A stretch of DNA of 64,000 nucleotides from contig CAVWLF010000003.1 in NCBI GenBank assembly GCA_963755815.1, forward strand, positions 1 through 64,000. Reading direction: 5' to 3'. The notes beneath the pieces are model-generated. The model had not been told where the DNA came from. It saw nothing but the letters and a program-made list of their open reading frames with translations, and did no database searches. Both the position numbers and the translations under genes were made by a program. Source of the stretch: Palsa-506 sp963755815. GTDB taxonomy: Bacteria; Actinomycetota; Actinomycetes; Streptosporangiales; Streptosporangiaceae. Below, one piece after another: positions 17,645 to 25,803 of the stretch (the stretch's first letter is position 1; each line of letters starts with the position of its first letter).

Positions 17645-18982
17645 ATGGGCCTGAACCAGGGCCGGATCCTGCCGGATTCTCGCTGGCGCCTTCCCGGCGG
17701 CAGCCGGCCGCGCGATCGCGCCCACGCCCAGCCGCCGGGCGAGGAGTGCGCCATGCGCCCGGCTTTCCAGGCCTGCCCGGTGGCGGTGGCGGAAACTGAG
17801 ACTGCCGTACCCGCCGACCTGCACGTGCTTCCGGCCGCGTCCGCCCTGGCGGGCGAAGACTCGTTTGCCCTGGCCAGCCTGGTCGCCAGCGCCGAGCGGT
17901 TCATCAGGCTGTTCCACAGCGAGACGCACGCCGGGACGCCCGACAGCCGGCTCCGGCAAGTCCGCCGCGAGATCGAGACGGCCGGCACCTACTGGCACAC
18001 TCCGGCTGAGCTGGCCTTCGGCGCGCGTGTCGCCTGGCGGAACAGCTCGCGGTGTATCGGGCGGCTGTACTGGCGGAGCCTGCGGGTGCGCGACCGCCGC
18101 GAGGTCACCGCGGCGCCGGACATCGCCGCCGAGTCGATCGCGCACCTGCGCGAGGCGACCAACGGCGGCCGGATCCGGCCGCTGATCACCGTGTTCGCGC
18201 CGGACGAGCCGGACCGGCCGGGCCCGCGGATCCTCAACTCGCAGCTGGTCCGGTACGCGGGTTACGAGACCGCCGACGGCACCGTTATCGGGGACCCGGC
18301 GAACGCGGCCCTGACCCGCCTGGCCTGCCATCTCGGCTGGCCAGGCACGGGGCAGGCCGGCCGATTCGACCTGCTCCCGCTGGTCGTGCACGAGCCCGGC
18401 GCGATGCTCACGCTGCACGAGCTGCCCGCCGCCGAAGTACTCGAGATAAGCATCGGGCATCCGGAATTCGGCTGGTTCGCCGACCTCGGGCTGCGCTGGT
18501 ACGCCGTGCCGGTTATCAGCGACATGTACCTGGAGATCGGCGGCATCAGATACCCGGCCGCGCCCTTCAACGGCTGGTACATGTGCACCGAGATCGGGTC
18601 ACGCGACCTGGGCGACACGGGCCGTTATGACCAGCTGCCGGTGATCGCCAGGCAGATGGGCCTGGGCACGGACAGCGACCGGACCTTGTGGAAAGACAAG
18701 GCGTTAACCGAGCTCAACCTCGCGGTCCTGCATTCGTTCAGCGCCGCCGGCGTAACGATCGCCGATCACCACACCGAGTCGGTTCGCTTTCTCCAGCACC
18801 TGGCGCGGGAAGAGGGGCAGGGCCGGGCCTGCCCGGCGGACTGGAGCTGGATCGTGCCGCCGGCCGCATCTTCCGCCACCCCGGTCTTTCACCGGACCTA
18901 CCAGGATTTCGATCAGGCGCCGAACTTCTACCGCCACCCCGGCACGCAGCAGGGTCAGGCCGGCCTGTTCCCGCGCTGGTAG
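17645..18982 (+). CDS. nos: bacterial nitric oxide synthase, oxygenase domain
   Basis: A 445-residue NOS oxygenase without a fused reductase. The haem Cys is in 'WRNSSRCIGR' (Cys137), matching the family WRN.xRCIGR signature. The arginine-binding Glu is in 'GWYMCTEIGSRDL' (Glu316; most homologues have G where this has C). The C-terminal 'QAPNFYRHPG' is also seen. It converts L-arginine to NO plus citrulline using electrons from a separate reductase. The N-terminus (~70 residues) is longer than usual; the ATG at 17645 follows GGGGAGG, but an internal ATG at 17753 is possible. It converges on the flavohaemoglobin-DivIVA pair with only 7 bp between stops. Confidence 0.93.
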   Translation: MGLNQGRILPDSRWRLPGGSRPRDRAHAQPPGEECAMRPAFQACPVAVAETETAVPADLHVLPAASALAGEDSFALASLVASAERFIRLFHSETHAGTPDSRLRQVRREIETAGTYWHTPAELAFGARVAWRNSSRCIGRLYWRSLRVRDRREVTAAPDIAAESIAHLREATNGGRIRPLITVFAPDEPDRPGPRILNSQLVRYAGYETADGTVIGDPANAALTRLACHLGWPGTGQAGRFDLLPLVVHEPGAMLTLHELPAAEVLEISIGHPEFGWFADLGLRWYAVPVISDMYLEIGGIRYPAAPFNGWYMCTEIGSRDLGDTGRYDQLPVIARQMGLGTDSDRTLWKDKALTELNLAVLHSFSAAGVTIADHHTESVRFLQHLAREEGQGRACPADWSWIVPPAASSATPVFHRTYQDFDQAPNFYRHPGTQQGQAGLFPRW

Positions 18983-18989
18983 GCCCCCG

Positions 18990-19703
18990 TCAGGGGCCGA
19001 TGCTCCGGTGACCGTTGTGCCACTGGGCCGCGTCCTGGAGCGCGGCGGCTTCCTGGGGGGATGCGGCTTCGGCGATGGAGACTGCTTCCTTGCGCTCCCA
19101 TTCATCGATACCGCGCAGGACGCCCTCGGTGTAAGCCCGCAGATGGGACCGGTAGACGTCGCTGTAGGTACGCAGGTACGCCAGTTCGGCCTGCGCGGCC
19201 TGCCGTTCGCGGTCGGTCTGCGGCTGCGGCGCGGCGTTCAGCGCGGAAACCGCCGCATCGCGGGCCCGGGCGTGCGCCTCTTCCAGCAGCATGTCCGAGT
19301 GCTGCTGGGCCTCGCGCATGATGTCATCGCGGCGCAGCCGGGCCTCCTCCGTTACCCGGCTGCTGTAGGCCTGGGCGTCGGCCACGTACCGGTCGGCGGT
19401 GACTTGCGCGGTCGACAGTATCCGTACCGCGTGCACGTGCGAGTCGGCCTCACCGAACAGCACCCCGGACGAATCACCGTCGCCCCCTCCGGCGATGATC
19501 CGGCGGCGCAGCCGCTGAACGTCCTGCCACAGCGACGCCCGCTCGTTGACCAGGCGCACGAACTCGGCGTGCACCTCGCGCAGGAACGCCCGGACCGGCT
19601 CCTCCTCGTAGCCGCGCCGCCCAAGCCGCGACATGGGGAACGTTACGGCCTGCAGCTCCTCGGGAGTCAGCCTGTTCCTCTGGTCGAACCATCCTGTTGT
19701 CAC
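18990..19703 (-). CDS. DivIVA-domain coiled-coil protein
   Basis: A 237-residue protein. The N-terminal motif 'LTPEELQAVTFPMSRLGRRG' plus 'EEPVRAFLREVHAEF' (residues ~12-50) is the DivIVA domain, which in Wag31-type proteins binds curved membranes and forms coiled coils. The middle is rich in heptad-like Ala/Arg/Glu (residues ~80-200). It overlaps the upstream flavohaemoglobin stop/start by 4 bp, so it is translationally coupled to that enzyme. Coupling of a polar/scaffold protein to an NO-handling enzyme hints at localisation of the haem protein; that is inference. Confidence 0.85.
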   Translation of the reverse strand: MTTGWFDQRNRLTPEELQAVTFPMSRLGRRGYEEEPVRAFLREVHAEFVRLVNERASLWQDVQRLRRRIIAGGGDGDSSGVLFGEADSHVHAVRILSTAQVTADRYVADAQAYSSRVTEEARLRRDDIMREAQQHSDMLLEEAHARARDAAVSALNAAPQPQTDRERQAAQAELAYLRTYSDVYRSHLRAYTEGVLRGIDEWERKEAVSIAEAASPQEAAALQDAAQWHNGHRSIGP

Positions 19704-20818
19704 GGCTCACTCCACCCGAAATCCTCGATATGTATCTGATCCTGCGGCAGGCCCGCTGAGGCCAGCCGGGCGACGGCTTCCCGGACCATCTCGGTCGGGC
19801 CGGCCAGGTAGGCATCGCGGTCTGACCAATCGCCGTGCCGGGCCACGACATCCGGGAGGCTGCCGGTCTGGCCGGCGAATTTCGAACCGGCTGACACGGC
19901 GGGCGTGACGGTCAGCCACGGATGCTGGGCGGCCATCTTCTCCAGGCTGTCCAGGTCATACAGCCCGTCGGCGGTCCGCGCGCCGAAGAACAGGTGCGCC
20001 TTCGGCGGCTGCGGCAGACCCGCCACCTGATCGAGGATGGCTTTCAGCGGGGCCAGTCCGGTACTGCCCGCCACGAGCAGCAGGTCCCGGCCGGAGTCGG
20101 GGTTCAGCGTGAGCGCCCCGACCGGGGGTCCCAGCCGGAGCTGAGTGTCGGCGAGCGTGGCGCTGGTCAGCGCCATGCTCACCGCGCCGCCGTCGATCAG
20201 CCGGATATGGAACTCCAGCAGCCCGTCGTCACGGGGAGCGTTGGCCATGGAGTAGTAGCGCCACAGCTTCGGGCGGCTCGGGCACTCGATCGCCACCGAC
20301 TGTCCCGGCAGGTAGTCCATTCGCGGCTCCGGCCGGACGAGCAGCACGGAGACATCGAAGGCCTTCCGCTCGCAGGCCACGACCGTGCCCACCCACCAGG
20401 GCGGCTGCAGCTCCTCGTCCGCGCTCGCGGCCGTGGTCATGATGGAGCCGATGAGCTCGTAAGCCGCCTTCCAGTCGGCGGCCAGCTCCGGCGTCCAGTC
20501 CGGCCCGGAGAAGTGCTCCAGGGTCGCTAGCAGGCTGGCGCCCACGGCGTCGTAGTGCTCGGTGACGGCGCCGAACTTCCGATGATCACGGCCCAGTCCC
20601 CGCAGGAATGCAGCCAGCTCATTAACGCTGTCTACCTGGGAAACGATCTTCACCAGCGCATCGACGAGATGGCCGCGCTGCGCCGCCATCGAGACCGGGA
20701 AGAGCTCCCGCACCTCAGGGTGCTTGATGAACAGGTCGGAGTAGAAGAACAGCGGTAACTCATCGCCGTGCATCGCGACATGGGCGAAGCTTTCCCGCAG
20801 TCGGACGACGTCCAACAA
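19700..20818 (-). CDS. flavohaemoglobin-type protein (globin + FAD/NAD reductase)
   Basis: A 372-residue protein. The globin domain (1-~135) has Tyr26 (B10), Gln47 (E7) and a proximal His79 in 'GRDHRKFG', the set used for NO dioxygenation. The reductase part has the FAD motif R-Y-Y-S (around residue 192) and the NAD motif 'AGSTGLAP'. Flavohaemoglobins turn NO and O2 into nitrate with NAD(P)H, and they can also donate electrons. It begins with TTG after GGAGGAAGG and is co-translated with the DivIVA gene. It sits tail to tail with the NOS gene, so it may detoxify the NO made there or supply electrons to NOS; both are inference. Confidence 0.9.
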   Translation of the reverse strand: MLDVVRLRESFAHVAMHGDELPLFFYSDLFIKHPEVRELFPVSMAAQRGHLVDALVKIVSQVDSVNELAAFLRGLGRDHRKFGAVTEHYDAVGASLLATLEHFSGPDWTPELAADWKAAYELIGSIMTTAASADEELQPPWWVGTVVACERKAFDVSVLLVRPEPRMDYLPGQSVAIECPSRPKLWRYYSMANAPRDDGLLEFHIRLIDGGAVSMALTSATLADTQLRLGPPVGALTLNPDSGRDLLLVAGSTGLAPLKAILDQVAGLPQPPKAHLFFGARTADGLYDLDSLEKMAAQHPWLTVTPAVSAGSKFAGQTGSLPDVVARHGDWSDRDAYLAGPTEMVREAVARLASAGLPQDQIHIEDFGWSEP

Positions 20819-21201
20819 TCCCGCCTTCCTCCGCTGTAGCCACTTGTTGCTGGTCTTGGCGTACTAGCCGGGCTTCCGGATCCGGGTCGGCGACTGCCGC
20901 CGCCGGATCGGGCCGGTGATTGCAGGAAAAATACTGCTGCAAGTTTCAGCCGGAGACATCGGTCAGGTGACGGATCCCTGAAGCCGCGCTGGTGCGGCAG
21001 GCGCGGGGCCCGGAGGCCGGCGGCGCTGGCCGCCGCGGTGCGCGCGGTGCGGCCTCCCGCGGGCCGCAGCCGCTTTCCAGCGCGTCTACCAGCTACTTTG
21101 CCTGGATCGATGCAAATGTCACATCTCGGCATCGACGCTGGTGTAGTTTCTCGCTCTCGGAGGGGCCTGACCGTCAAGTTACCGATGAGGGGACCTTCTC
21201 G
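20819..21201. other. divergent intergenic region between flavohaemoglobin and secreted-peptide genes
   Basis: About 380 bp carrying the promoters of both genes. An inverted repeat TTGCAG-11-CTGCAA lies at 20920-20942 in an A-rich patch, a possible regulator site for the flavohaemoglobin gene. The right end holds the ribosome site GAGGGGA (21187-21193). No further gene is evident. Confidence 0.35.
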
Positions 21202-21609
21202 ATGAACAAGCACAGATCGCTACGTCGTGTGATCATGCGGACCGGCGGGCCGGTACGCAGCGCTCGCCGTGAACCCTCGGTGCGAACAGTTCGCAGTCAG
21301 GCTATGCGCGGGATTCTCGTCCCGGCGCTGGTGTTAGCCAGTCTCGGTGCGACCGCGGCGGCATCGCCGGGTCACGGGACCAGTGGCCATATTCAGGCCA
21401 GTGCGAAGAGATCCTGCAAGACCGACAGCAGGCCGTGGATTTATGCCGCTGTCGACAACCGGCCGTGGATTTATGCGGCGGTCGGCAACGCGCCCAGAAC
21501 GTCCGCGTCCCAGGTCGCGTCAAGCGGCCGGGCCGGGTGCCGGCCGGCCCGCCCTGCCGCTGCCCGGCGGGCCGCGCAGTCAAAGGCAAATGTGCAGGTC
21601 AAGGCATGA
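21202..21609 (+). CDS. small secreted protein with duplicated RPWIYAAV motif
   Basis: A 135-residue basic protein (many Arg/Lys). A ribosome site GAGGGGA precedes the ATG at 21202. Residues ~35-55 form a hydrophobic signal-like stretch ('MRGILVPALVLASLGATAAA') ending in small residues, preceded by a long Arg-rich lead typical of actinobacterial exported proteins. Downstream, the 10-residue unit RPWIYAAV(D/G)N occurs twice in a row (~residues 77-96). I do not recognise a family. It could be a secreted peptide or a peptide precursor, but no maturation enzyme is adjacent. Confidence 0.55.
   Translation: MNKHRSLRRVIMRTGGPVRSARREPSVRTVRSQAMRGILVPALVLASLGATAAASPGHGTSGHIQASAKRSCKTDSRPWIYAAVDNRPWIYAAVGNAPRTSASQVASSGRAGCRPARPAAARRAAQSKANVQVKA
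21431..21490 (+). repeat. two tandem 30-bp repeats coding RPWIYAAV(D/G)N
   Basis: Units at 21431-21460 and 21461-21490 are nearly identical, with a few third-position or conservative changes (GCCGCTGTCGAC versus GCGGCGGTCGGC). The peptide stays almost constant while synonymous positions differ, suggesting selection on the repeated motif. They lie inside the small secreted protein gene. Confidence 0.8.
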
Positions 21610-21686
21610 TCGCCGCGGCTTCTGCTGGCCAGAGGGCGCTGATCACCGTGCGTTGATATTGGCCTGCCCGGCGGATTCCTGGCACC

Positions 21687-21780
21687 ATTTCCGCGGCGCG
21701 GCAATACCATTTCCGCAGCGCAGGAAAAGGCTATTGACGCAGCGCGGGGAAGGGCTAATTCCGGAGCGCGGAAAGCGGCC
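21687..21780. repeat. four degenerate tandem repeats (~22-25 bp)
   Basis: Four units start near 21687, 21709, 21733 and 21758. Each has the form ATTtCCGcaGCGCGGnnAAngg, with drift. They lie downstream of the secreted peptide gene and outside any gene. Each unit has partly matching ends, so short stem-loops may form. The role is unknown. Confidence 0.55.
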
Positions 21781-21901
21781 CCGGCTGCCGCGGTGACCAA
21801 TGGCCCGCGCCAGCCCGGCTGGCGCGGGCCGCCCCGCGCGAGATCGGGCGCGGCGAGATCAGCTGCGGCCAGGCCAGCCTCCGGCGGCAGGCCGGCGAAG
21901 T

Positions 21902-22822
21902 TCAGGGCCGGCTGGCCACCGGGGACGGCGGCCGCCTGATCGCGAAGACGCCCGGCGGCGGGGCCAGCGAGGGCTCGGCCCGCGCATCAGTGATCGGCTT
22001 GGCCCCGGCGGTGAACCGGTCAAGCCCGTCGCCGTGCACCAGCCGCCCGGGGAACGGGTCGCCCGCCACCCGCCGGGCCAGCCCGTCGATGGGCAGGCCA
22101 CGCCGGGACGCGGCCACCACCAGGTTGCCGAACCTGCGGCCGCGCAGCACCGCGGCATCGGCGATCAGGCAGGCATGCGGGAATACCGAGCGAACGGTCG
22201 CCACCCGCGCGCGGGTGTGCGCCAGCGGCGGGCCATCGCCGATGTTGGCGGCGTAACTGCCCGCCGGGCTGAGCGCACGGGCCACCGCCACGGTGAACTC
22301 GGCCGAGGTCAGATGCGCGGGAGTGCGCGCGCCGGCAAAGAGGTCCGCTATCACCACGTCGAAGGACCCGGCGGGCACTTGCTCAAGAACGGCCCGGGCA
22401 TCGCCGACCCGGACGCGGACCCGGCCCGGCCGGCCGCCGCCCGCCCGCCGCCCGCGCTGACCGAGCGGCAGCCGCCGGCGGACAAGTTCCGCCAGCGCGG
22501 CGTCCGACTCCACCGCGAGCTGGCCGGACCCGGGCCTGGTCGCGGCCACGTACCGGGCCAGGGTCAGCCCGCCCGCGCCCAGGTGCAGCACGCGCAGCGG
22601 CTCGCCGTCCGGTGCCGCCAGGTCGAGCAGGTGCCCGATCCGGCGCATGTACTCGAACTCCAGGTACTGCGGATCCTGGAGGTCAACGTGTGACTGCGGG
22701 GTGCCGTCCACGAGCAGCGTCCAGGCCAGCGGCCGGTCCGGGTCAGCAACCAGCTCGGCGACGCCCGAATCGACGTCCTGCCGGACATCCGGGTCATCGC
22801 TGGCCAGCCGCCGGTGTGACAT
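21902..22822 (-). CDS. spermidine-synthase-like (Rossmann methyltransferase-fold) protein
   Basis: About 306 residues. The nucleotide-type glycine motif 'VLHLGAGGLTLARYV' (residues ~83-97), the acidic 'LAVESDAALAELV' and 'FDVVIADLFAGARTP' match the polyamine aminopropyltransferase/spermidine-synthase fold, including the D-L-Q-D-P-Q-Y-L-E-F-E-Y strand before it. Many actinobacterial relatives are not true spermidine synthases. I use the ATG at 22822; a longer frame reaches 23035 but would run into the aldo/keto reductase gene. The two starts are divergent and only about 20 bp apart. Confidence 0.75.
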   Translation of the reverse strand: MSHRRLASDDPDVRQDVDSGVAELVADPDRPLAWTLLVDGTPQSHVDLQDPQYLEFEYMRRIGHLLDLAAPDGEPLRVLHLGAGGLTLARYVAATRPGSGQLAVESDAALAELVRRRLPLGQRGRRAGGGRPGRVRVRVGDARAVLEQVPAGSFDVVIADLFAGARTPAHLTSAEFTVAVARALSPAGSYAANIGDGPPLAHTRARVATVRSVFPHACLIADAAVLRGRRFGNLVVAASRRGLPIDGLARRVAGDPFPGRLVHGDGLDRFTAGAKPITDARAEPSLAPPPGVFAIRRPPSPVASRP

Positions 22823-22844
22823 GACAACCAGTATCGTGCCTCCC

Positions 22845-23804
22845 ATGAACGCAACACTCGCGACCAGGCGGCCGCTCGGCCGCTCGGACCTCACCATCCC
22901 GCGGGTCGCGCTGGGCTGCGGCAATTTCGGCGGGGTGGGCTCCGCGCCGGAGTTCTTCGGCCAGGGCCTGAATGCCGACCAGGCGCTTGCGCTGATGGAC
23001 GCGGCCTGGGAACTCGGCCTGACCCACTTCGACACGGCCGACGCGTACGGCGGCGGGCGCAGTGAGCAGGCGATCGGCCGCTGGATCGGCTCCCGCGGGG
23101 TTCAGCCGCAGCTGACGACCAAGACCTACAACCCGATGCAAGCCGGGGCGGACAGCGGCCTGAAGCCCGAGCGGATCGCCCGCCAGCTCCGGATGAGCCT
23201 GGAGCGGCTCGGGGTCGACCGGGTCGATCTCTACCTGGCCCACGAGTTTGACCCTGACGTGCCGCTGCCGGAGTCATTCGGGGCCTTCGATGAGGCCCTG
23301 GCCGAAGGCACGATCGGGGCGTACGGAGTCAGCAACTTCGACGCGGCGCAGCTGGCCGCGGCGCTCGCGGCGGGCGCACCGCAGGCGATCCAGAACTGCT
23401 ACTCACTGCTGACCCGCCAGGACGAGCCGGAACTGCTTCCCGTCTGCGCCCAGCGCCAGGTCGCCTACCTGGCGTTCAGCCCGCTGGCCGGCGGCTGGCT
23501 CACCGGCAAGTACCGGCGCGGAGAGCCGTTCCCGGCCGGCTCGCGGATGACCCAGCGACCCGGTCCCTACCAGGAGTTCACCGCCGGCCGGACCTTCGAC
23601 GCCCTGGCCCGGCTGGAGGCGATCGCGGCCGGCCGGGGGACCTCGATGGCCGGGCTCGCCCTGGCCTGGCTGCTCGCCGACGAGCGGGTCACCCAGATCG
23701 TGATCGGCCCCGGCCGGCCTGAGCACCTGGCGCCCGTCGGCGAGGCGCTGGCGCATCCGCTCAGCCCCGAGGAGCAGGTCGCGGTCGAGAGGGCGGTCGG
23801 CTGA
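22845..23804 (+). CDS. aldo/keto reductase
   Basis: A 319-residue AKR TIM barrel. The catalytic tetrad is visible: Asp in 'FDTADAYGGG' with its Tyr, Lys in 'LTTKTYNP' and His in 'DLYLAHEFD'. 'YGVSNFDAAQL' and the NADP-binding 'TQIVIGPGRPEHL' are also present. It reduces aldehydes/ketones with NADPH; the substrate is unknown. The start at 22845 leaves almost no leader if the TATCGT at 22832 is the -10. Its TGA overlaps the next ATG (TGATG). Confidence 0.88.
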   Translation: MNATLATRRPLGRSDLTIPRVALGCGNFGGVGSAPEFFGQGLNADQALALMDAAWELGLTHFDTADAYGGGRSEQAIGRWIGSRGVQPQLTTKTYNPMQAGADSGLKPERIARQLRMSLERLGVDRVDLYLAHEFDPDVPLPESFGAFDEALAEGTIGAYGVSNFDAAQLAAALAAGAPQAIQNCYSLLTRQDEPELLPVCAQRQVAYLAFSPLAGGWLTGKYRRGEPFPAGSRMTQRPGPYQEFTAGRTFDALARLEAIAAGRGTSMAGLALAWLLADERVTQIVIGPGRPEHLAPVGEALAHPLSPEEQVAVERAVG

Positions 23805-24799
23805 TGCGCGTGCTCCTGCTCAGCCACCGTGACGTGCTGGCCGCGCTGCCGCCGGAGGCCTGCGCCGAGGCGATGGCCGCGGTGCTGGCCGCGCATGCCC
23901 GGGGCGAGACGTACATGCCGCTGCGGTCGGTCATGATGCCGCCGGACGCGGGCGGCTTCATGGGACTAATGCCCGGCTGGCGCGCGCCGCAGCACGGTAG
24001 CGCCGCGGTGTTCGCGCTGAAGGCAGTCTGCATTATGCCCGGCAATCCCGCCCGCGGCCTGGACGCGCATCAGGGCCTGGTCACGCTCTTCGACGGCGAG
24101 ACCGGCCAGCCGACCGCGATCCTTGACGCCGCGGCGATCACCGAGATCCGCACCGCCGCGGTCACCGCGGTCGCGACCAGCGTGCTGGCCCGGCCGGATG
24201 CGCGGACCCTGGCCATCATCGGGGCCGGCACCCAGGCGCGGGCTCATCTTCAGGCACTGGCGCAGATCCGCGAGTTTGCCCAGATACGCGTCTACGCGCC
24301 CACCGAGGCGCACGCCCGTGCGCTGGTCCAGCAGGCCGGCCAGCTGCGGCCGGAGCTGAGTATCGCCACGAGCGCGGAGCAGGCGCTACGCGACGCCGAC
24401 GTCGTCGTGACCGTGACCAGCTCGCGCGAGCCGGTGCTCCGCCGGGCCTGGCTGAAGCCCGGCGCCCATGTCAACGCGGTCGGCGCCAGCAGCCCGCAGG
24501 CGCGTGAGATAGACACCGCGACGGTGGCCGCGAGCGCGCTGTTCTGCGACAGCCGCGAGTCGCTCCGCAACGAGGCCGGCGAGTTCCGGCTCGCGATCGC
24601 GGAGGGCCTCATCAGCGGCGAGGAGCACGTCCGCGCCGAGCTCGGCGCGGTGCTGGCCGGAACCGCGCCCGGGCGGCGCGATGACGGCGAGCTGACCCTG
24701 TTCCGCTCGCTCGGCCTGGCCGTCGAGGATCTCGCCGCGGCGGAGCACGCCGTAGCGGCCGCCACGGAGCTGGGCATCGGCACGGAGGTCGAGCTGTGA
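23804..24799 (+). CDS. ornithine cyclodeaminase / mu-crystallin family protein
   Basis: A 331-residue protein with the family pattern 'LFDGETGQPTAILDAAAIT', the arginine in 'EIRTAA' and the nucleotide site 'IIGAGTQARAHLQAL'. Members make proline from ornithine or interconvert imino and keto acids with NAD(P)H (e.g. ketimine or alanine dehydrogenases). It is translationally coupled to both the aldo/keto reductase and the threonine-dehydratase-like gene, so the three form an amino-acid or imino-acid metabolic operon. The precise substrate is not determined. Confidence 0.88.
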   Translation: MRVLLLSHRDVLAALPPEACAEAMAAVLAAHARGETYMPLRSVMMPPDAGGFMGLMPGWRAPQHGSAAVFALKAVCIMPGNPARGLDAHQGLVTLFDGETGQPTAILDAAAITEIRTAAVTAVATSVLARPDARTLAIIGAGTQARAHLQALAQIREFAQIRVYAPTEAHARALVQQAGQLRPELSIATSAEQALRDADVVVTVTSSREPVLRRAWLKPGAHVNAVGASSPQAREIDTATVAASALFCDSRESLRNEAGEFRLAIAEGLISGEEHVRAELGAVLAGTAPGRRDDGELTLFRSLGLAVEDLAAAEHAVAAATELGIGTEVEL

Positions 24800-25803
24800 T
24801 TGACCTGGCGGAGATCGAGGCGGCCCGGGAGCGGATCGCCGGCGCGGCGATCCGGACGCCGCTGGTGCGGCTGCACGTGCCGGAGGCCCCGGCCGAGATC
24901 TACCTCAAGCTCGAGTGCCTGCAGCCCATCAACTCGTTCAAGATCCGCGGCGCCACTAACGCGATCATGCTGGCCACCGCGGCCGAGCGGGCCCAGGGGC
25001 TGGTCACCGCGAGCGCGGGGAACATGGCCCAGGGAGTCGCGTGGGCGGCGCGCACGCTGGGCGTTCCCGCCACGATCGTGGTGCCCGAGCACGCGCCGGA
25101 GGCGAAGCTGGCGGCGATCGAGCGGCTGGGCGGCCGGGTCCTTAAGCTGCCCTACGACGACTGGTGGAACGTGATCGTCAGCAGCCATGTCGACGGGATC
25201 GACGGGCTGTTCGTGCATCCCGTCCAGGACCCGGGAGTGATGGCCGGGAACGGGACGATCGGGCTGGAGATCCTGGAAGACCTGCCGGACCCGGACGCGG
25301 TCGTGATCCCGTACGGCGGCGGCGGGCTGACCGTCGGCATCGCCAGCGCGATCAGGGCGCTGCGGCCGGCCACGAAGATCGTCACCGCCGAGCCGGCCAC
25401 CGGTGCCGCGCTGGTCGCGGCGCTCGAGGCCGGCCGCCCGGCCGACGTCGATTACCAGCCGTCGTTCGTGGACGGCTCGGGCAGCCGCCGCGTGCTGGAC
25501 AGCATGTGGCCGCTCGTCGCGCCGCTCGTCGACAGCGCCCTGGCCATCGCGGTCGCCGACGTCGCCGCCGCCGTGCGGCTGCTCGCCGAGCGCGTCCGGG
25601 TGATCGCCGAGGGCGCGGGCGCGCTCGCCCCGGCCGCCGCGCTGAGCGGCCGCGCCGGGACCGGCAAGGTCGTCTGCGTTGTCTCAGGCGGCAACATCAA
25701 CCTGAGCAAGGTGGCGGAGATCCTGGACGGCGCCGCCGGCGAGGTCCGGCGCACTGCCTCCAGGGCCTCGATGAGCCGGTCGACCTCCTCCTCGGTGTTG
25801 TAG
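24796..25803 (+). CDS. threonine/serine dehydratase-like PLP enzyme (fold type II)
   Basis: A 335-residue PLP enzyme. The PLP Lys is in 'NSFKIRGATNAI', the Asn-Met loop in 'SAGNMAQGVAWAA', the phosphate loop in 'YGGGGLTVGIASAI' and the C-terminal cofactor Ser/Gly in 'VVSGGNINL'. It is likely a threonine/serine dehydratase or racemase. The last ~17 residues (after 'LDGAAGE') are not family-like, are read antisense to the neighbouring aminotransferase gene, and end at 25803. The real gene probably lost its stop at a junction near 25750. Confidence 0.85.
   Translation: MIDLAEIEAARERIAGAAIRTPLVRLHVPEAPAEIYLKLECLQPINSFKIRGATNAIMLATAAERAQGLVTASAGNMAQGVAWAARTLGVPATIVVPEHAPEAKLAAIERLGGRVLKLPYDDWWNVIVSSHVDGIDGLFVHPVQDPGVMAGNGTIGLEILEDLPDPDAVVIPYGGGGLTVGIASAIRALRPATKIVTAEPATGAALVAALEAGRPADVDYQPSFVDGSGSRRVLDSMWPLVAPLVDSALAIAVADVAAAVRLLAERVRVIAEGAGALAPAAALSGRAGTGKVVCVVSGGNINLSKVAEILDGAAGEVRRTASRASMSRSTSSSVL

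Noticed and set aside
21687..21780. CRISPR array
   Set aside because: Repeats are degenerate, units are only ~23 bp with no unique spacers, and there are no cas genes.
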